Source: Planococcus citri | Lineage: Eukaryota; Arthropoda; Insecta; Hemiptera; Pseudococcidae | DNA length: 64,000 nucleotides | Assembly: GCF_950023065.1 (NCBI RefSeq) | Contig: NC_088679.1 | Coordinates: 71,734,001 to 71,798,000 of the forward strand | Direction: 5' to 3' | Shown here: in pieces, positions 39,301 to 48,715 of the stretch | Numbering within the stretch: the stretch's first letter is position 1 | How the letters are laid out: every line of letters starts with the position of its first letter | Notes under the pieces: generated by a model | Told to the model about the DNA's origin: nothing | The model's input: only the letters and a program-made list of their open reading frames with translations | The model's database searches: none | Translations under genes and position numbers: made by a program

Positions 39301-42300
39301 TGAGTTCTAAGACTTTTTGTCGAAGTTGTTAATTTTTTCATCCTTTTTCAGTTCAGAGATTAACTTAAATTTCAAAAAATGGTCTTCTCAAAAATGTTAG
39401 TTATTTTTCAAGGAATTTAAAAAATTTTACAAAAAAGTCATAAATGCGGATCCGCCCTTTTTCTGCGCCCAAATTCCACTTTCCCGGCAGTTTTGCGGAA
39501 ATCTGACATCACCAGTCGATCCGCCATACTTTGAAACCCCCATTTCCGCAAAAAAATTTTTTTTCAAAAATGTGACTTGTTACCTTTCTGCACTGACCGA
39601 TTCAATTCCGGATAAATTGTGTAGTTCGCGAAGTAAAATTCATAAAATTCGTAAAATTCGTAAATTTCGTTCGTTATGTTCGAAATAAAATTCGTTGTAA
39701 TTGTGCAATTTCGTTGATTGTGCAAAAAATTCGATTGGTTCGTATTCGTATTCGTAATTGTATTCGTTGATTTTAACGTTCGTTGAAAAATGGGTGAATC
39801 TGCTGCCGAAAAACAGCAGAGACTTGCTCGAGAAAAAGCTGCTAAAGACAAGGCTGAATATGAAAGGGCTGTCAACAGCAAACGAAGACTGCTCCATGCC
39901 TGCGAACGGGATAAAGCTCACCTACAAGCTCTGGTTGAGCAAACGGTATCGAATGAAATGATTTGTCAACTGGAGGTATTTATCGATTCGTGGCGTAAAA
40001 ATTTGATTGAACTAGAAGCTGTCGATGAAGTTTTATTCAAAAATGTTGGTACCAGTTTAACTGCTGATGAAATCTTTGAGAAAGAAAAGGAAATCATGAA
40101 AGATCGTGATGACCTACTTTATGAACTCAATTTAATCGTTGCTCGAGCTAAAACGTTCGCGGAATCATTGAAGCCTCCAATCGCTAGCAGTACTCCTTCT
40201 CGACGATCTGGTCCAAATACTTCATTTTCGGATCCAGGTTTTGGTTTTTCTCCAACTATTCGATTGAACGATATTCCTCTACCAAAGTTCGATGGTAATT
40301 ATGGTGAATTTATCGATTGGTTCAACGAATTTTCGAGTACAATTGACAAAAATGAAGCCTATGACGACTATCAAAAATTGTATTTGTTGAAAAGATGCAT
40401 GGTTGGTAAAGCAGTCGAATCAATGAAGGATGTTGGTACGGAGGGAAAATTGTATAAACCTACGTTGCAAGGTTTATATAAATCGTTCTTCAATCGCAGG
40501 CGAATAATTGCTGAACATTTCGTCAATATCGTTGATCTTCCTGCGATTAAAAACACAAACATTCGAGAAAGTGTCGAGAAATTAAAACGATGTCTACGTG
40601 GGTTGAATGCTGCTGGATTAGATACAAATTCGATTTCGCCAATGGTTACATTTTTAACTGCTCGAAAATTGCCAGACAAGCTGAGAATGGATTGGGACAC
40701 AAGTAATCACGATTATTCAGTGTACCCCTCGTTCGAATCACTCGCATCGTTCCTGATAAATAGAAGCTTCGCCTATGAAACTGCCAATCTAGGCGAGCCA
40801 AAGGAGAAAACAAACTCGTCACCTCCTGGTAAACAAAACAAGTCGTCCAAAAAATCGAATCAAGGTGACAAGAAATCATTAGCAGCTGTGAAACAACCTT
40901 GTAACATCAAATGCATTGTGTGTGGTGATCCACATTTTTTAAACCAATGTAAAGTGTTTGGTGGAAAAACTGTCAACGAACGCTTTAGTATTGTCAAAGG
41001 AAATCGATTGTGTTTGAAATGTTTTAACCCTTTTCATGGCATTAGTGCTTGTAAAAGGCCAAATTGCTCCAAGTGCCAAGGGGCTCACAACGTTTTGCTC
41101 CATCGTGAATATGTTGCACCTTCGTCACTCAACTCCAGTGCTGAAAACAATTCGAATTCGTCGTCTCAGCAGTCAAATAATTCGACCAACGATCAAACTG
41201 GAACAACCTCAACGACTATGTGCGCCACTTCCTCAGCTCGGAAATGCGTATTGTTATCAACTGCGGTGGTTAAGGTAATTTGTGGAAATAAAATCGAATT
41301 AGCTCGAGTATTGTTTGATCAAGGTTCTGAAATTAGTTTGGTAAGTAGGGAGTTTTGTGTTCGAACGAAATTACCTATGTTTAAAAGTGAAAATGAAACG
41401 TCTCTAGTAGGCATAAATAATACTTCAACTAAATTGAATTCGTCAGTTCGTTGTGTTCTGAAATCTCGTTTTTCTGAGTTTTCTATTGCTATTGATGCCG
41501 AAGTAATTGGTAAAATTCCATGTAATGTTAATCGTAATGATGTAAAGCCTATTATTGATAAGTTTTCACTCGAATTCGCAGAAAATTTCGAATTACCTTA
41601 CGATAATGTAGACATATTGTTAGGTAGTGAATATGTAGAATTTATTTTAGGTGAACAACGTCGTTTTGTTGAAGGTATTTGCTTGCGTGATTCTCAATTC
41701 GGAGTTGTAATTTCTGGTTCCCATTCGAATTCAAAATCTGCCTTTTTTGTTCAGCAGAATACTTTTTGTGGTTTTTCTAATGTGGAGTTGTCTCGTCAGT
41801 TTGATCAGTTTATGAAAATTGATGAAGTTTCTGATGAAAAAACTTTGCATGATGAAAGGATCACCGAATTCGAATTAATTAACAAGCATTTCGAAGATAC
41901 TGTTGAAATTGACCCTGAGTCAAATCGTTTCGTTATTTCGTTGCCATTGAAACCAACTGTAAATTTATTGAAAGGTTCGTTTTCGAAAGCAAAATCGATA
42001 TTTCTGAGGTCAGAAAAACGTTTGTCTGATGTTGCCAAAAAGGCATACGACGACATTTTTGATGAATATTCGAAGCTAGGTCACATGCAGGTAATTTCGA
42101 ATGTACCAAGACCAGATGCGTATTTTATCCCGCATCATTTGGTCACAAAAATTTCACCTGGTTCAGTGAATTATCGTATTGTTTATAACGCATCCTGTAA
42201 GGATGAATCTGGTACTTCGTTAAATGACCACCTGTATGCTGGTCCAGTTATTCAAAAGGATCTCTTCTCTCATTGTATTCGTTTTCGCGAATTTATTTGG

Positions 42301-45300
42301 GCCATTTGTGCTGATATTTTTCGCATGTACCGTTTGATTTTGGTACACAAAGATGATCGAAAATTTCAATCTATTGTTGGTAGGTTTGAAAGAGGAGAGA
42401 TTAGTATTGCTGAACTGACCACTCTTGTGAATGGTATAGGTCCAGCTGCATGGATAGCTACAAAATGTTTGGAAAAAACTGCCGAATTTACTCGATATTT
42501 CCGGCCAATAGCGGCTGATTCGATCGCGAAAGAGTTTTACATGGATAATTGGATGTCTGGTGCTCGCAAAATTGAAGATTTGATTGAATTACAGAAAGCT
42601 GTACATTTTTCTCTCGCGAAATATGGGTTTAATTTGACCAAATATCAAAGTAACTCGCCTGAAGTTCTTTTGACACTCGATTCGTCACTTGTAGAGCCCT
42701 TAAAAACGAAAATAATTGGTGGTACCGATTTTGTGTATGTTTTAGGGCTAATTTGGTCCCCAGAAACTGATTCGTTGAGTATCAATGTAAAAATTGATGA
42801 ACTCCCTGAAATCATCACAAAACGTGTAATGCTTAGTGATACTTCTAAGCTTTTCGATATTTTGGGTATTTTGGCACCTGTTTCGGTGAGAGCTAAATTA
42901 ATTTTGAAAGAGCTTTGGTTAGAGGGGAGAACTTGGGACGAACCTGTGTCAGATGAACTGAAAGATGCATTTTTAGCCTACAGGGCTGATTTGCAATTAC
43001 TTGATCGATTTTCTATACCTCGTTGTTTGTATCTTCGTGTAGAATACCCTGAAAATTGTACACGTCAGCTTGTTATTTTTGCTGATGCGTCTACTAAAGC
43101 CTATGCTAGTGTTGTGTATTTTCGTTCGATTGATCAAAATGGTCAAATTAAAGTAGCGTTCGTATGTTCAAAGGTGCGAGTTGCGCCAGCAAAGAAAACT
43201 CTACACATACATCGTCTTGAACTTATGGCCGCTGAGTTAGCTTCAATTTTGGGGAAGCGTATTGCAGGAGAATTGAAAATTGAAGCAGGGAACGTCTTGT
43301 ATTTTTCCGATTCTCAGGTAGTACTTTCATGGCTGAAACTGAATCCGCTAAAACTTAAAATTTTCGTCTGTAATCGTGTGAAAAATATTGGTAAAAATTC
43401 GAATTTGCAAAACTGGTACTATGTACCTACCAAAGAAAATCCAGCGGATCTAGGTACTCGAGGTATTTCGGCTAATGAGTTTTTTGAACAAAAATTGTGG
43501 GTTTTTGGGCCAACTTGGCTAAATAGTTTTGATGAATTTGAAAAAATAACCTCATGTACATTCGAATTGGTACGTGAGATACCTGAATTAACCAAGGTAG
43601 GTATGGCTATTTTTATCAAGGATGAAATATTCCTACCTATTTTGAGCCATGGTTTATCTTGGTATAAAATTATTTCGGTTGTTGCTTTTGTTCGAAGATT
43701 TATTTCTAGATTACGATCTGAACGGCTAAAAACGATAGCCAATCCAAACCGTAAAGATAGGATATGTGATCGTAAGTTGGTAGGTATCAAGCAGATACTA
43801 CCACTAGTTATACCATTAGAAACGAGTGAACGCAATGACGCGTTTATTACTCTTGTTAAACATGTTCAACGAGAACATTTTCAAATAGAAATTGAGTGCT
43901 TATCTTCAAGTGAAAATAGTCACGTAGATAAGAAAAGCAAGTTGTTCGAATTAGCTCCGTTTCTCGATCCAAATGGTATTATGCGAGATGCAGGTCGCTT
44001 ATCAGCTGCTGCATTATCGTATGGAAGTAAGTTTCCAATTCTGGTTGATGCCAGGTCTAAATTTGTCGAACGCTATATTGAACATTTGCATCGAGCAAAT
44101 TATCATGCCTCTCGTTTGTATGTATTGAACGTATTTCGTACACGTTTCTATGCAATTGGTAACGTTATTACAGTTATCAAAAAAGTAATTCGTAAGTGTG
44201 TTTTATGCACACGTATTCGAGGCGAAACTTTGCGCCAATTTATGGCGGATTTGCCAAGGAGTCGAGTTGAAATAGGTAGACCTTTTGCTAAGATAGGTGT
44301 CGATTTAACAGGTGCTATCAATGTAAAATGCACTGCACATCGTGCTGGTAAAATGAACAAGGTTTATCTTGCGTTTTTTGTTTGCTTTGTGACACGTGGT
44401 GTTCACATAGAGATTGTCGAAGACCTTACGGCTGATGCGTTTTTAAATACTCTCGAACGTTTTATTTATAGGCGCGGATTGCCTAAGGCAATTTACTCGG
44501 ACAATGCTACGAATTTTATTGGTGTTCGTAGGTTTTTAGAACAGAGCAAACTCGAACGTTTTTTGAGTGAACATTTGGTTGAATGGCATACAATTGCACC
44601 TCGCAGTCCTCACCAAGGTGGAATTTGGGAGGCTGCGGTAAAATCTGGTAAGAAAATACTCGAAAAGGCTATTGGTAGCCAAGTTTTGAACATTTTAGAA
44701 CTCTCAACGATTGCTACAAAAGTAGAGGGTATTTTGAACTCTCGCCCTATTTCATATCGACGTGAAAATAGTCTCATTGAACCTATCGCACCTGCCCATT
44801 TTCTAATTGGTACGGCGTTGATGGAACTTCCGATTGTTGAGGATTCTAGAACTGTGAACTTACGTAATCGTTATCGCTTATGGACAAGCGTTGTAAATAC
44901 GTTCTGGTCGTTTTGGAGAAAAGATTATCTCAATCACCTTCGTTGTAGATATAAGTGGAAAGTTGAGGAACGTAATGTTGAGATTGATGATGTTGTTCTT
45001 TTCCGTTCGAAAACTGAAGGTATTTTTCAATGGCCTATGGCTATAGTCATTGACGTTTTCCCAGACGAGTCAGGTCTTGTTCGAAATGTAGAATTGAGGT
45101 TTGCGAATGGAAGTACTCGAAAAACGTCTGTTCAGAATCTTATTTTACTACCTGTTAAGGATGATTTGTAAAATTTTTTGTAATTCTCGGATTTGTAATT
45201 TTTCTCCTGATTTTGTCATTTTTTTCTCGTAACTCGTAATTATGTCAATGTATCATGTAATATGATTAAATTTATGATTGATTTTTGTCAATTGTTAACT

Positions 45301-47760
45301 TGTTGATAATTTTAAGTTGTTTAGATTAATTTAAAAATAAGGTGTACCTTATTTTTGAGGGGAGGATGTTGATGGGTATGATAATATTTGTTCTCGTTTT
45401 AGTTGTAAATTCGAATGGTTTGTAGTATCGAGTGCGCCACTGTCGTTGCAACGCACTCTAGCTTGCTAGTTACGATGTCTAGTTCGAATTGTTGTTGTTA
45501 TGATTTTTTTATTATGTATTTATACTCGAATTATATACAGTCCACTGTTCGTGTTGAATTATTTCAAATTTTCTATTCGAATATTGAGTAATTATTTCGC
45601 GAATAAATAAACAATGGTACTTAATAGAACTCCAAAAATGATATTGGATTTTGACGGAAATTGCCTTTAGGTCGATGCAGAATCTCAACTTTTGGACTTG
45701 AACAATTTTTTCCAAAACAGGTCGAATAGGTCGAGGGGCTGGAGCGAAAAAAAATTAAGATTTTTTCGAAAATTCTCCCCCTTTGAAAACTCAAATTACT
45801 TCGCCTCCAAGAGCATCTCTGGAGTTGAAAAATTTTCTGAGTGACTTTCAGCTCAAAATGAAAGTCTCCACTGAATTTGGTCGAAATCCTTCAACATTTT
45901 TTTTTTTTTTGGTATCTGTTATTTAACTACCTACTCAACGTGTTTTCTCACCTCTCTGGCCAATTATTTTTCATTAGAATTTTTCAAACCTTTGTGAAGG
46001 AATACTTATGAACCGATACGCCCATTTTGAATTTAGGGTACATACCTACCTACATATTTTTCAGGAAGTTCAGAATGATCACCTTACAAACAATTCTTAA
46101 TGATTTTTCAATTTCACAATTGATATAATTTTTTATCAGTGACGTATCCTCTTAATTGCGATGGAGGGGGAGCGAAACCAAATTTGTTGTCATGAAAAGT
46201 CGAAATTTTAGGTAAATTTCCGCAAACTCTTTATAAAACAATAGGTACCTATTATATCATTATTCTATTGAAACAAAAGCTAAATTACTGCGAGAGCGAA
46301 AATTTCTCGAAAAATTTGATTCAAAAAACGAAAATATGACTATTTTTATTAGTACGTATGTTTTATTTTACATTTTCGCCGGAAATCGGAGAGATAAGAG
46401 ACTGAACAAAGAAGAAACCTTATGTAAATAATTACGTCACTGATTAAAATTATTTCGCATTCGATCTAAATAAATTTCTAGGAGCTTTTGAAATCGATTT
46501 CCAAACAAAAATGAACGAATACCTACTTAATCGGTTTTTAAGCGATTTTTTTGAGACATTTCAATTTTTAATAATTTTTCAGAAAATTCAGTTTTAATTT
46601 CGATCAATTTATATGAAGGATTTACCCAAAACACTTTTTTGAAGTCTATTATAAGTACTGCTATGAATAAGTTATTATATTTGTAGCTACCCACAATAAT
46701 AATTCAATAAAGCTAGGTAGTTTGAATGTGAATAAGTATCCTAAACTTTACTTATGCTTACCAAATGTCGATACTGAAAACTTATACAGCATAAAAGCGC
46801 TGTACTTTCGTTCATCCCATCGGAATCTGTACCTCAAGTATAAATACATCACAGCAAATTCACCTGTAAAGACAAAATACGTCGATAAAAACCATGCCCT
46901 CCAAATCGAACTACCCCTATCGAAAAAAAAACCATCTTACCGCAAGTAGTAAAATAAGAAATAACATTGGTAACCAACAACGACAAAACTACAATCCTTT
47001 TTCTCCCCAGACTCTTCTTGAAAACAACCCGAAAACTATCCACTACAACGCCAATATTTATAAACTGATGTATCTTCTTCTGTTTCTCCATCGGAATCGA
47101 CATATCTTTGATGAACAGCAACCCCAACACTAAACCCATCGTCGACACAAGGTAGCACAAAAAGTACGAAAAAAGGAATCCAAAGCTGCGTAGAATGAAT
47201 CCAGATCCACCTTTCCCAATCAAAATAGTAATCACTTTAATGGCACCTAAAACTCCCAATCTCATCGTACGACTTTCCATCAAACAAATATCGCATAAGT
47301 ACATCTGCGAAGCGTACGTTATCAAAGACATCCCACCGCTCGTACCATGAATTATTATTTCAGAGAAGACAGCGTATGTGGGCTCGATGTACCAAAAATA
47401 CGAATACACACAGCCCAGCAATGCGGTAATGATTTGAGAAATCAGGGGGATGAAAATCAAAGGCCTCCGTCGTCGTCCAGCTTCGTCGCTCCAGCTTGTG
47501 GCGAATATTGTGATCACGTGACTGAGGAAGAAACTGATGGGAGCGTATTTCGAGCTAATTTCTGATACGAATAAGATGCCGAGTCCTTCATCGTCGCACG
47601 GTGTGTCCAAATCTGGCTCGATGGTCTGATTGAAACGGCAGGCTTTTTGAAGATACAGATTATCGTTCAGGAATTTCATTATTTCGTTGGTAACGCAGAA
47701 GCAGAAAAACGATACCTCGACGGTAACATATTCGGCAATTTTTTCAGCGTTGAGAAACAT
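36399..47760 (-). CDS. Gene E: SLC46-type MFS transporter split by a retrotransposon-bearing intron
   Basis: Exons are 46941-47760, 46762-46863, 36987-37124, 36817-36900, 36568-36724 and 36399-36480 (minus strand), giving 460 residues. Intron 2 is 9.6 kb and contains a complete Bel/Pao element on the opposite strand. Despite this, the frame and phases across the intron agree with the other six genes, so the two halves belong together. Start ATG at 47760. Motifs: sequon NQT, loop TPCDDEGLG, SDEAGRRRRP, KSLGRKR; exon 2 reads YRFRWDERKYS. Exon 5 is one codon longer than in the others. The exon 3 donor leaves A before GTAAGT, so the first residue of exon 4 is Ile instead of Val. Whether the long intron still splices well cannot be seen. 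Confidence 0.84.
38350..38696. repeat. Dispersed repeat, left part, split by the Bel/Pao insertion
   Basis: Related to 18890-19500. Holds a hairpin: GCAGTGGTGCCAATTTTTTG near 38440 pairs with the AAAAAATTGGCACTACTGC stretch near 38535, extended by AACATCGAAAGAT on the outside. Continues at 45619. Confidence 0.5.
38702..38948 (+). repeat. Left (5') LTR of the Bel/Pao element
   Basis: 247 bp from TGTTGATGGG to GAATAAATAAACA. Ends TG..CA; matches the right LTR base for base in my reading. An AATAAA signal lies near its 3' end. Confidence 0.93.
38949..38964 (+). other. Primer-binding site
   Basis: TGGTCCTTCGGGCCGG follows the left LTR without a gap. A start with TGG matches the CCA end of a tRNA, as expected for minus-strand priming. 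I do not name the tRNA. Confidence 0.65.
38969..39607. mobile_element. Inverted-repeat insertion in the retrotransposon leader
   Basis: About 640 bp with ends AATTGAATCGGTCAGTG and CACTGACCGATTCAATT as inverted repeats that continue into the GCAGAAAGG motif. It is flanked by CCGGATAT and CCGGATAA, a likely 8-bp duplication with one mismatch. Inside are further inverted copies of the TGCAGAAAGG motif (near 39190). No transposase. It lies a few bases after the primer-binding site and ahead of gag. Confidence 0.6.
39790..45171 (+). CDS. Bel/Pao gag-pol polyprotein, 1793 residues
   Basis: A single uninterrupted frame. Order read from sequence: N-terminal charged, coiled-coil-like Gag (residues 1-130); a DUF1759-like Gag segment (about 160-330); Cys/His zinc knuckles beginning CIVCGDPHF (375); aspartic protease with FDQGSEISL (D510, DUF1758 type); reverse transcriptase with ADIFRMYR (D842) and YMDN at 917-920; RNase H with FADAS (D1099), an LELMAAE Glu and an FSDSQ Asp; integrase zinc finger (H near 1431, CVLC near 1470); integrase core with D1505, D1571 and E1614; and a DUF5641-like C-terminus. 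The order Gag-PR-RT-RH-IN is that of Bel/Pao. The last position of the RT box is Asn rather than the usual catalytic Asp, and the surrounding RT sequence is diverged. Confidence 0.93.
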   Translation: MGESAAEKQQRLAREKAAKDKAEYERAVNSKRRLLHACERDKAHLQALVEQTVSNEMICQLEVFIDSWRKNLIELEAVDEVLFKNVGTSLTADEIFEKEKEIMKDRDDLLYELNLIVARAKTFAESLKPPIASSTPSRRSGPNTSFSDPGFGFSPTIRLNDIPLPKFDGNYGEFIDWFNEFSSTIDKNEAYDDYQKLYLLKRCMVGKAVESMKDVGTEGKLYKPTLQGLYKSFFNRRRIIAEHFVNIVDLPAIKNTNIRESVEKLKRCLRGLNAAGLDTNSISPMVTFLTARKLPDKLRMDWDTSNHDYSVYPSFESLASFLINRSFAYETANLGEPKEKTNSSPPGKQNKSSKKSNQGDKKSLAAVKQPCNIKCIVCGDPHFLNQCKVFGGKTVNERFSIVKGNRLCLKCFNPFHGISACKRPNCSKCQGAHNVLLHREYVAPSSLNSSAENNSNSSSQQSNNSTNDQTGTTSTTMCATSSARKCVLLSTAVVKVICGNKIELARVLFDQGSEISLVSREFCVRTKLPMFKSENETSLVGINNTSTKLNSSVRCVLKSRFSEFSIAIDAEVIGKIPCNVNRNDVKPIIDKFSLEFAENFELPYDNVDILLGSEYVEFILGEQRRFVEGICLRDSQFGVVISGSHSNSKSAFFVQQNTFCGFSNVELSRQFDQFMKIDEVSDEKTLHDERITEFELINKHFEDTVEIDPESNRFVISLPLKPTVNLLKGSFSKAKSIFLRSEKRLSDVAKKAYDDIFDEYSKLGHMQVISNVPRPDAYFIPHHLVTKISPGSVNYRIVYNASCKDESGTSLNDHLYAGPVIQKDLFSHCIRFREFIWAICADIFRMYRLILVHKDDRKFQSIVGRFERGEISIAELTTLVNGIGPAAWIATKCLEKTAEFTRYFRPIAADSIAKEFYMDNWMSGARKIEDLIELQKAVHFSLAKYGFNLTKYQSNSPEVLLTLDSSLVEPLKTKIIGGTDFVYVLGLIWSPETDSLSINVKIDELPEIITKRVMLSDTSKLFDILGILAPVSVRAKLILKELWLEGRTWDEPVSDELKDAFLAYRADLQLLDRFSIPRCLYLRVEYPENCTRQLVIFADASTKAYASVVYFRSIDQNGQIKVAFVCSKVRVAPAKKTLHIHRLELMAAELASILGKRIAGELKIEAGNVLYFSDSQVVLSWLKLNPLKLKIFVCNRVKNIGKNSNLQNWYYVPTKENPADLGTRGISANEFFEQKLWVFGPTWLNSFDEFEKITSCTFELVREIPELTKVGMAIFIKDEIFLPILSHGLSWYKIISVVAFVRRFISRLRSERLKTIANPNRKDRICDRKLVGIKQILPLVIPLETSERNDAFITLVKHVQREHFQIEIECLSSSENSHVDKKSKLFELAPFLDPNGIMRDAGRLSAAALSYGSKFPILVDARSKFVERYIEHLHRANYHASRLYVLNVFRTRFYAIGNVITVIKKVIRKCVLCTRIRGETLRQFMADLPRSRVEIGRPFAKIGVDLTGAINVKCTAHRAGKMNKVYLAFFVCFVTRGVHIEIVEDLTADAFLNTLERFIYRRGLPKAIYSDNATNFIGVRRFLEQSKLERFLSEHLVEWHTIAPRSPHQGGIWEAAVKSGKKILEKAIGSQVLNILELSTIATKVEGILNSRPISYRRENSLIEPIAPAHFLIGTALMELPIVEDSRTVNLRNRYRLWTSVVNTFWSFWRKDYLNHLRCRYKWKVEERNVEIDDVVLFRSKTEGIFQWPMAIVIDVFPDESGLVRNVELRFANGSTRKTSVQNLILLPVKDDL
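45357..45366 (+). other. Polypurine tract
   Basis: GAGGGGAGGA directly before the right LTR, where plus-strand priming occurs in LTR elements. Confidence 0.7.
45367..45613 (+). repeat. Right (3') LTR of the Bel/Pao element
   Basis: 247 bp, same ends and sequence as the left LTR, followed by the target duplication ATGGT. Confidence 0.93.
45619..45930. repeat. Dispersed repeat, right part, after the Bel/Pao insertion
   Basis: Continuation of the repeat at 38350-38696; lines up with 19565-19860, including CCAAAACAGGT, GAAAATT.TCC and the CTGAATTTGGTCGAAATCC end. Confidence 0.5.
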
Positions 47761-48715
47761 GATCCTTATAATGAAAAGAGTGATTTATTAGGTATTCATT
47801 ATTACCTTGCTGCACCGAGGATATGCACAAATGGAGAATGAAGTGAGAATTTGGACGCGATCGAACTCAGAGGTACATTTTTGCGATAGATTAATGCGTA
47901 GGTACATGCTGACTTATACAACTGGTATCGATATTTCAACATTAATCGTACATTCACAGCCTATTTTTGATTAAATTATTTCTAATCATCGATGAAGATC
48001 GAATTGATAATTCGGTCATCAAATGAAGTAAGTTGAAATTTTTAGTCAGGTACCAAATACGATCTACAGAGTTCAGATAGAATATGCCTAACTTCTTGAT
48101 CAGCAGTACCTACCTAGATACCTATTTAATACAGATCATAAGGTGTACCTATGATTTGGAAAGTGAAGTTAAAAAATGAAAAAAAAAGAGTAAAATCAGC
48201 TACCTATTATTAAAAATTTAATTCAAGTATTTGATTAGTTATTTATTATTTATCTAATTGAGTTCCTCCATTTTTTTCATGTTTTGATTCTCATTATGGA
48301 AGATTGAAAGATGCTAATCTGTAACCTACAAAAATGAGGGTAAGTCAATCGTATCTAAATCAGATGATGATAAAGTTATCAATTTGCACAGTTGTTGCAT
48401 TCTAGTGTATTTTTTGTTTTTATGTTGGTAAAATTTATAAGAAAAAAATATAGCTACCAGAGCTACCTACAGAAAATGAATTTAATTTAATGATGCAGGT
48501 ATGCACTTGCACCTACATATAACAGATAGTTATTCAACATACAAAATAATGACCAATACGTAGGATAATTATTATTTTTGTACTTAATCGAGGAAAAAGC
48601 GTACCTCTTAGGTAGCCATTACTTAATAAAATACAAATCACCCATAAAATTTGTACGAAGTATTACTGCAGCACTTTAGGCAGGTAATTCACTATCACGT
48701 TGAAATTATTTAACA
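47761..48715. other. E-F intergenic region, nothing recognised
   Basis: AT-rich, with scattered GGTACCTACC motifs. No open frame of note and no repeat match found within the window. Confidence 0.5.

Larger units (their letters stand above)
38702..45613 (+). mobile_element. Full-length Bel/Pao LTR retrotransposon
   Basis: The 6.9-kb element starts TG and ends CA, is flanked by the 5-bp duplication ATGGT (38697-38701 and 45614-45618), and has 247-bp LTRs that I read as identical. A primer-binding site follows the left LTR and a purine tract precedes the right LTR. It carries one long gag-pol frame and no env. It sits in intron 2 of gene E in the opposite orientation, within an older dispersed repeat. 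Identical LTRs point to recent insertion. Confidence 0.95.

Noticed and set aside
39564..39921. Minus-strand frames of 93-105 codons at the gag start
   Set aside because: Antisense to gag and its leader; repetitive Asn/Thr/Tyr content from ATTCGTATTCGT repeats.
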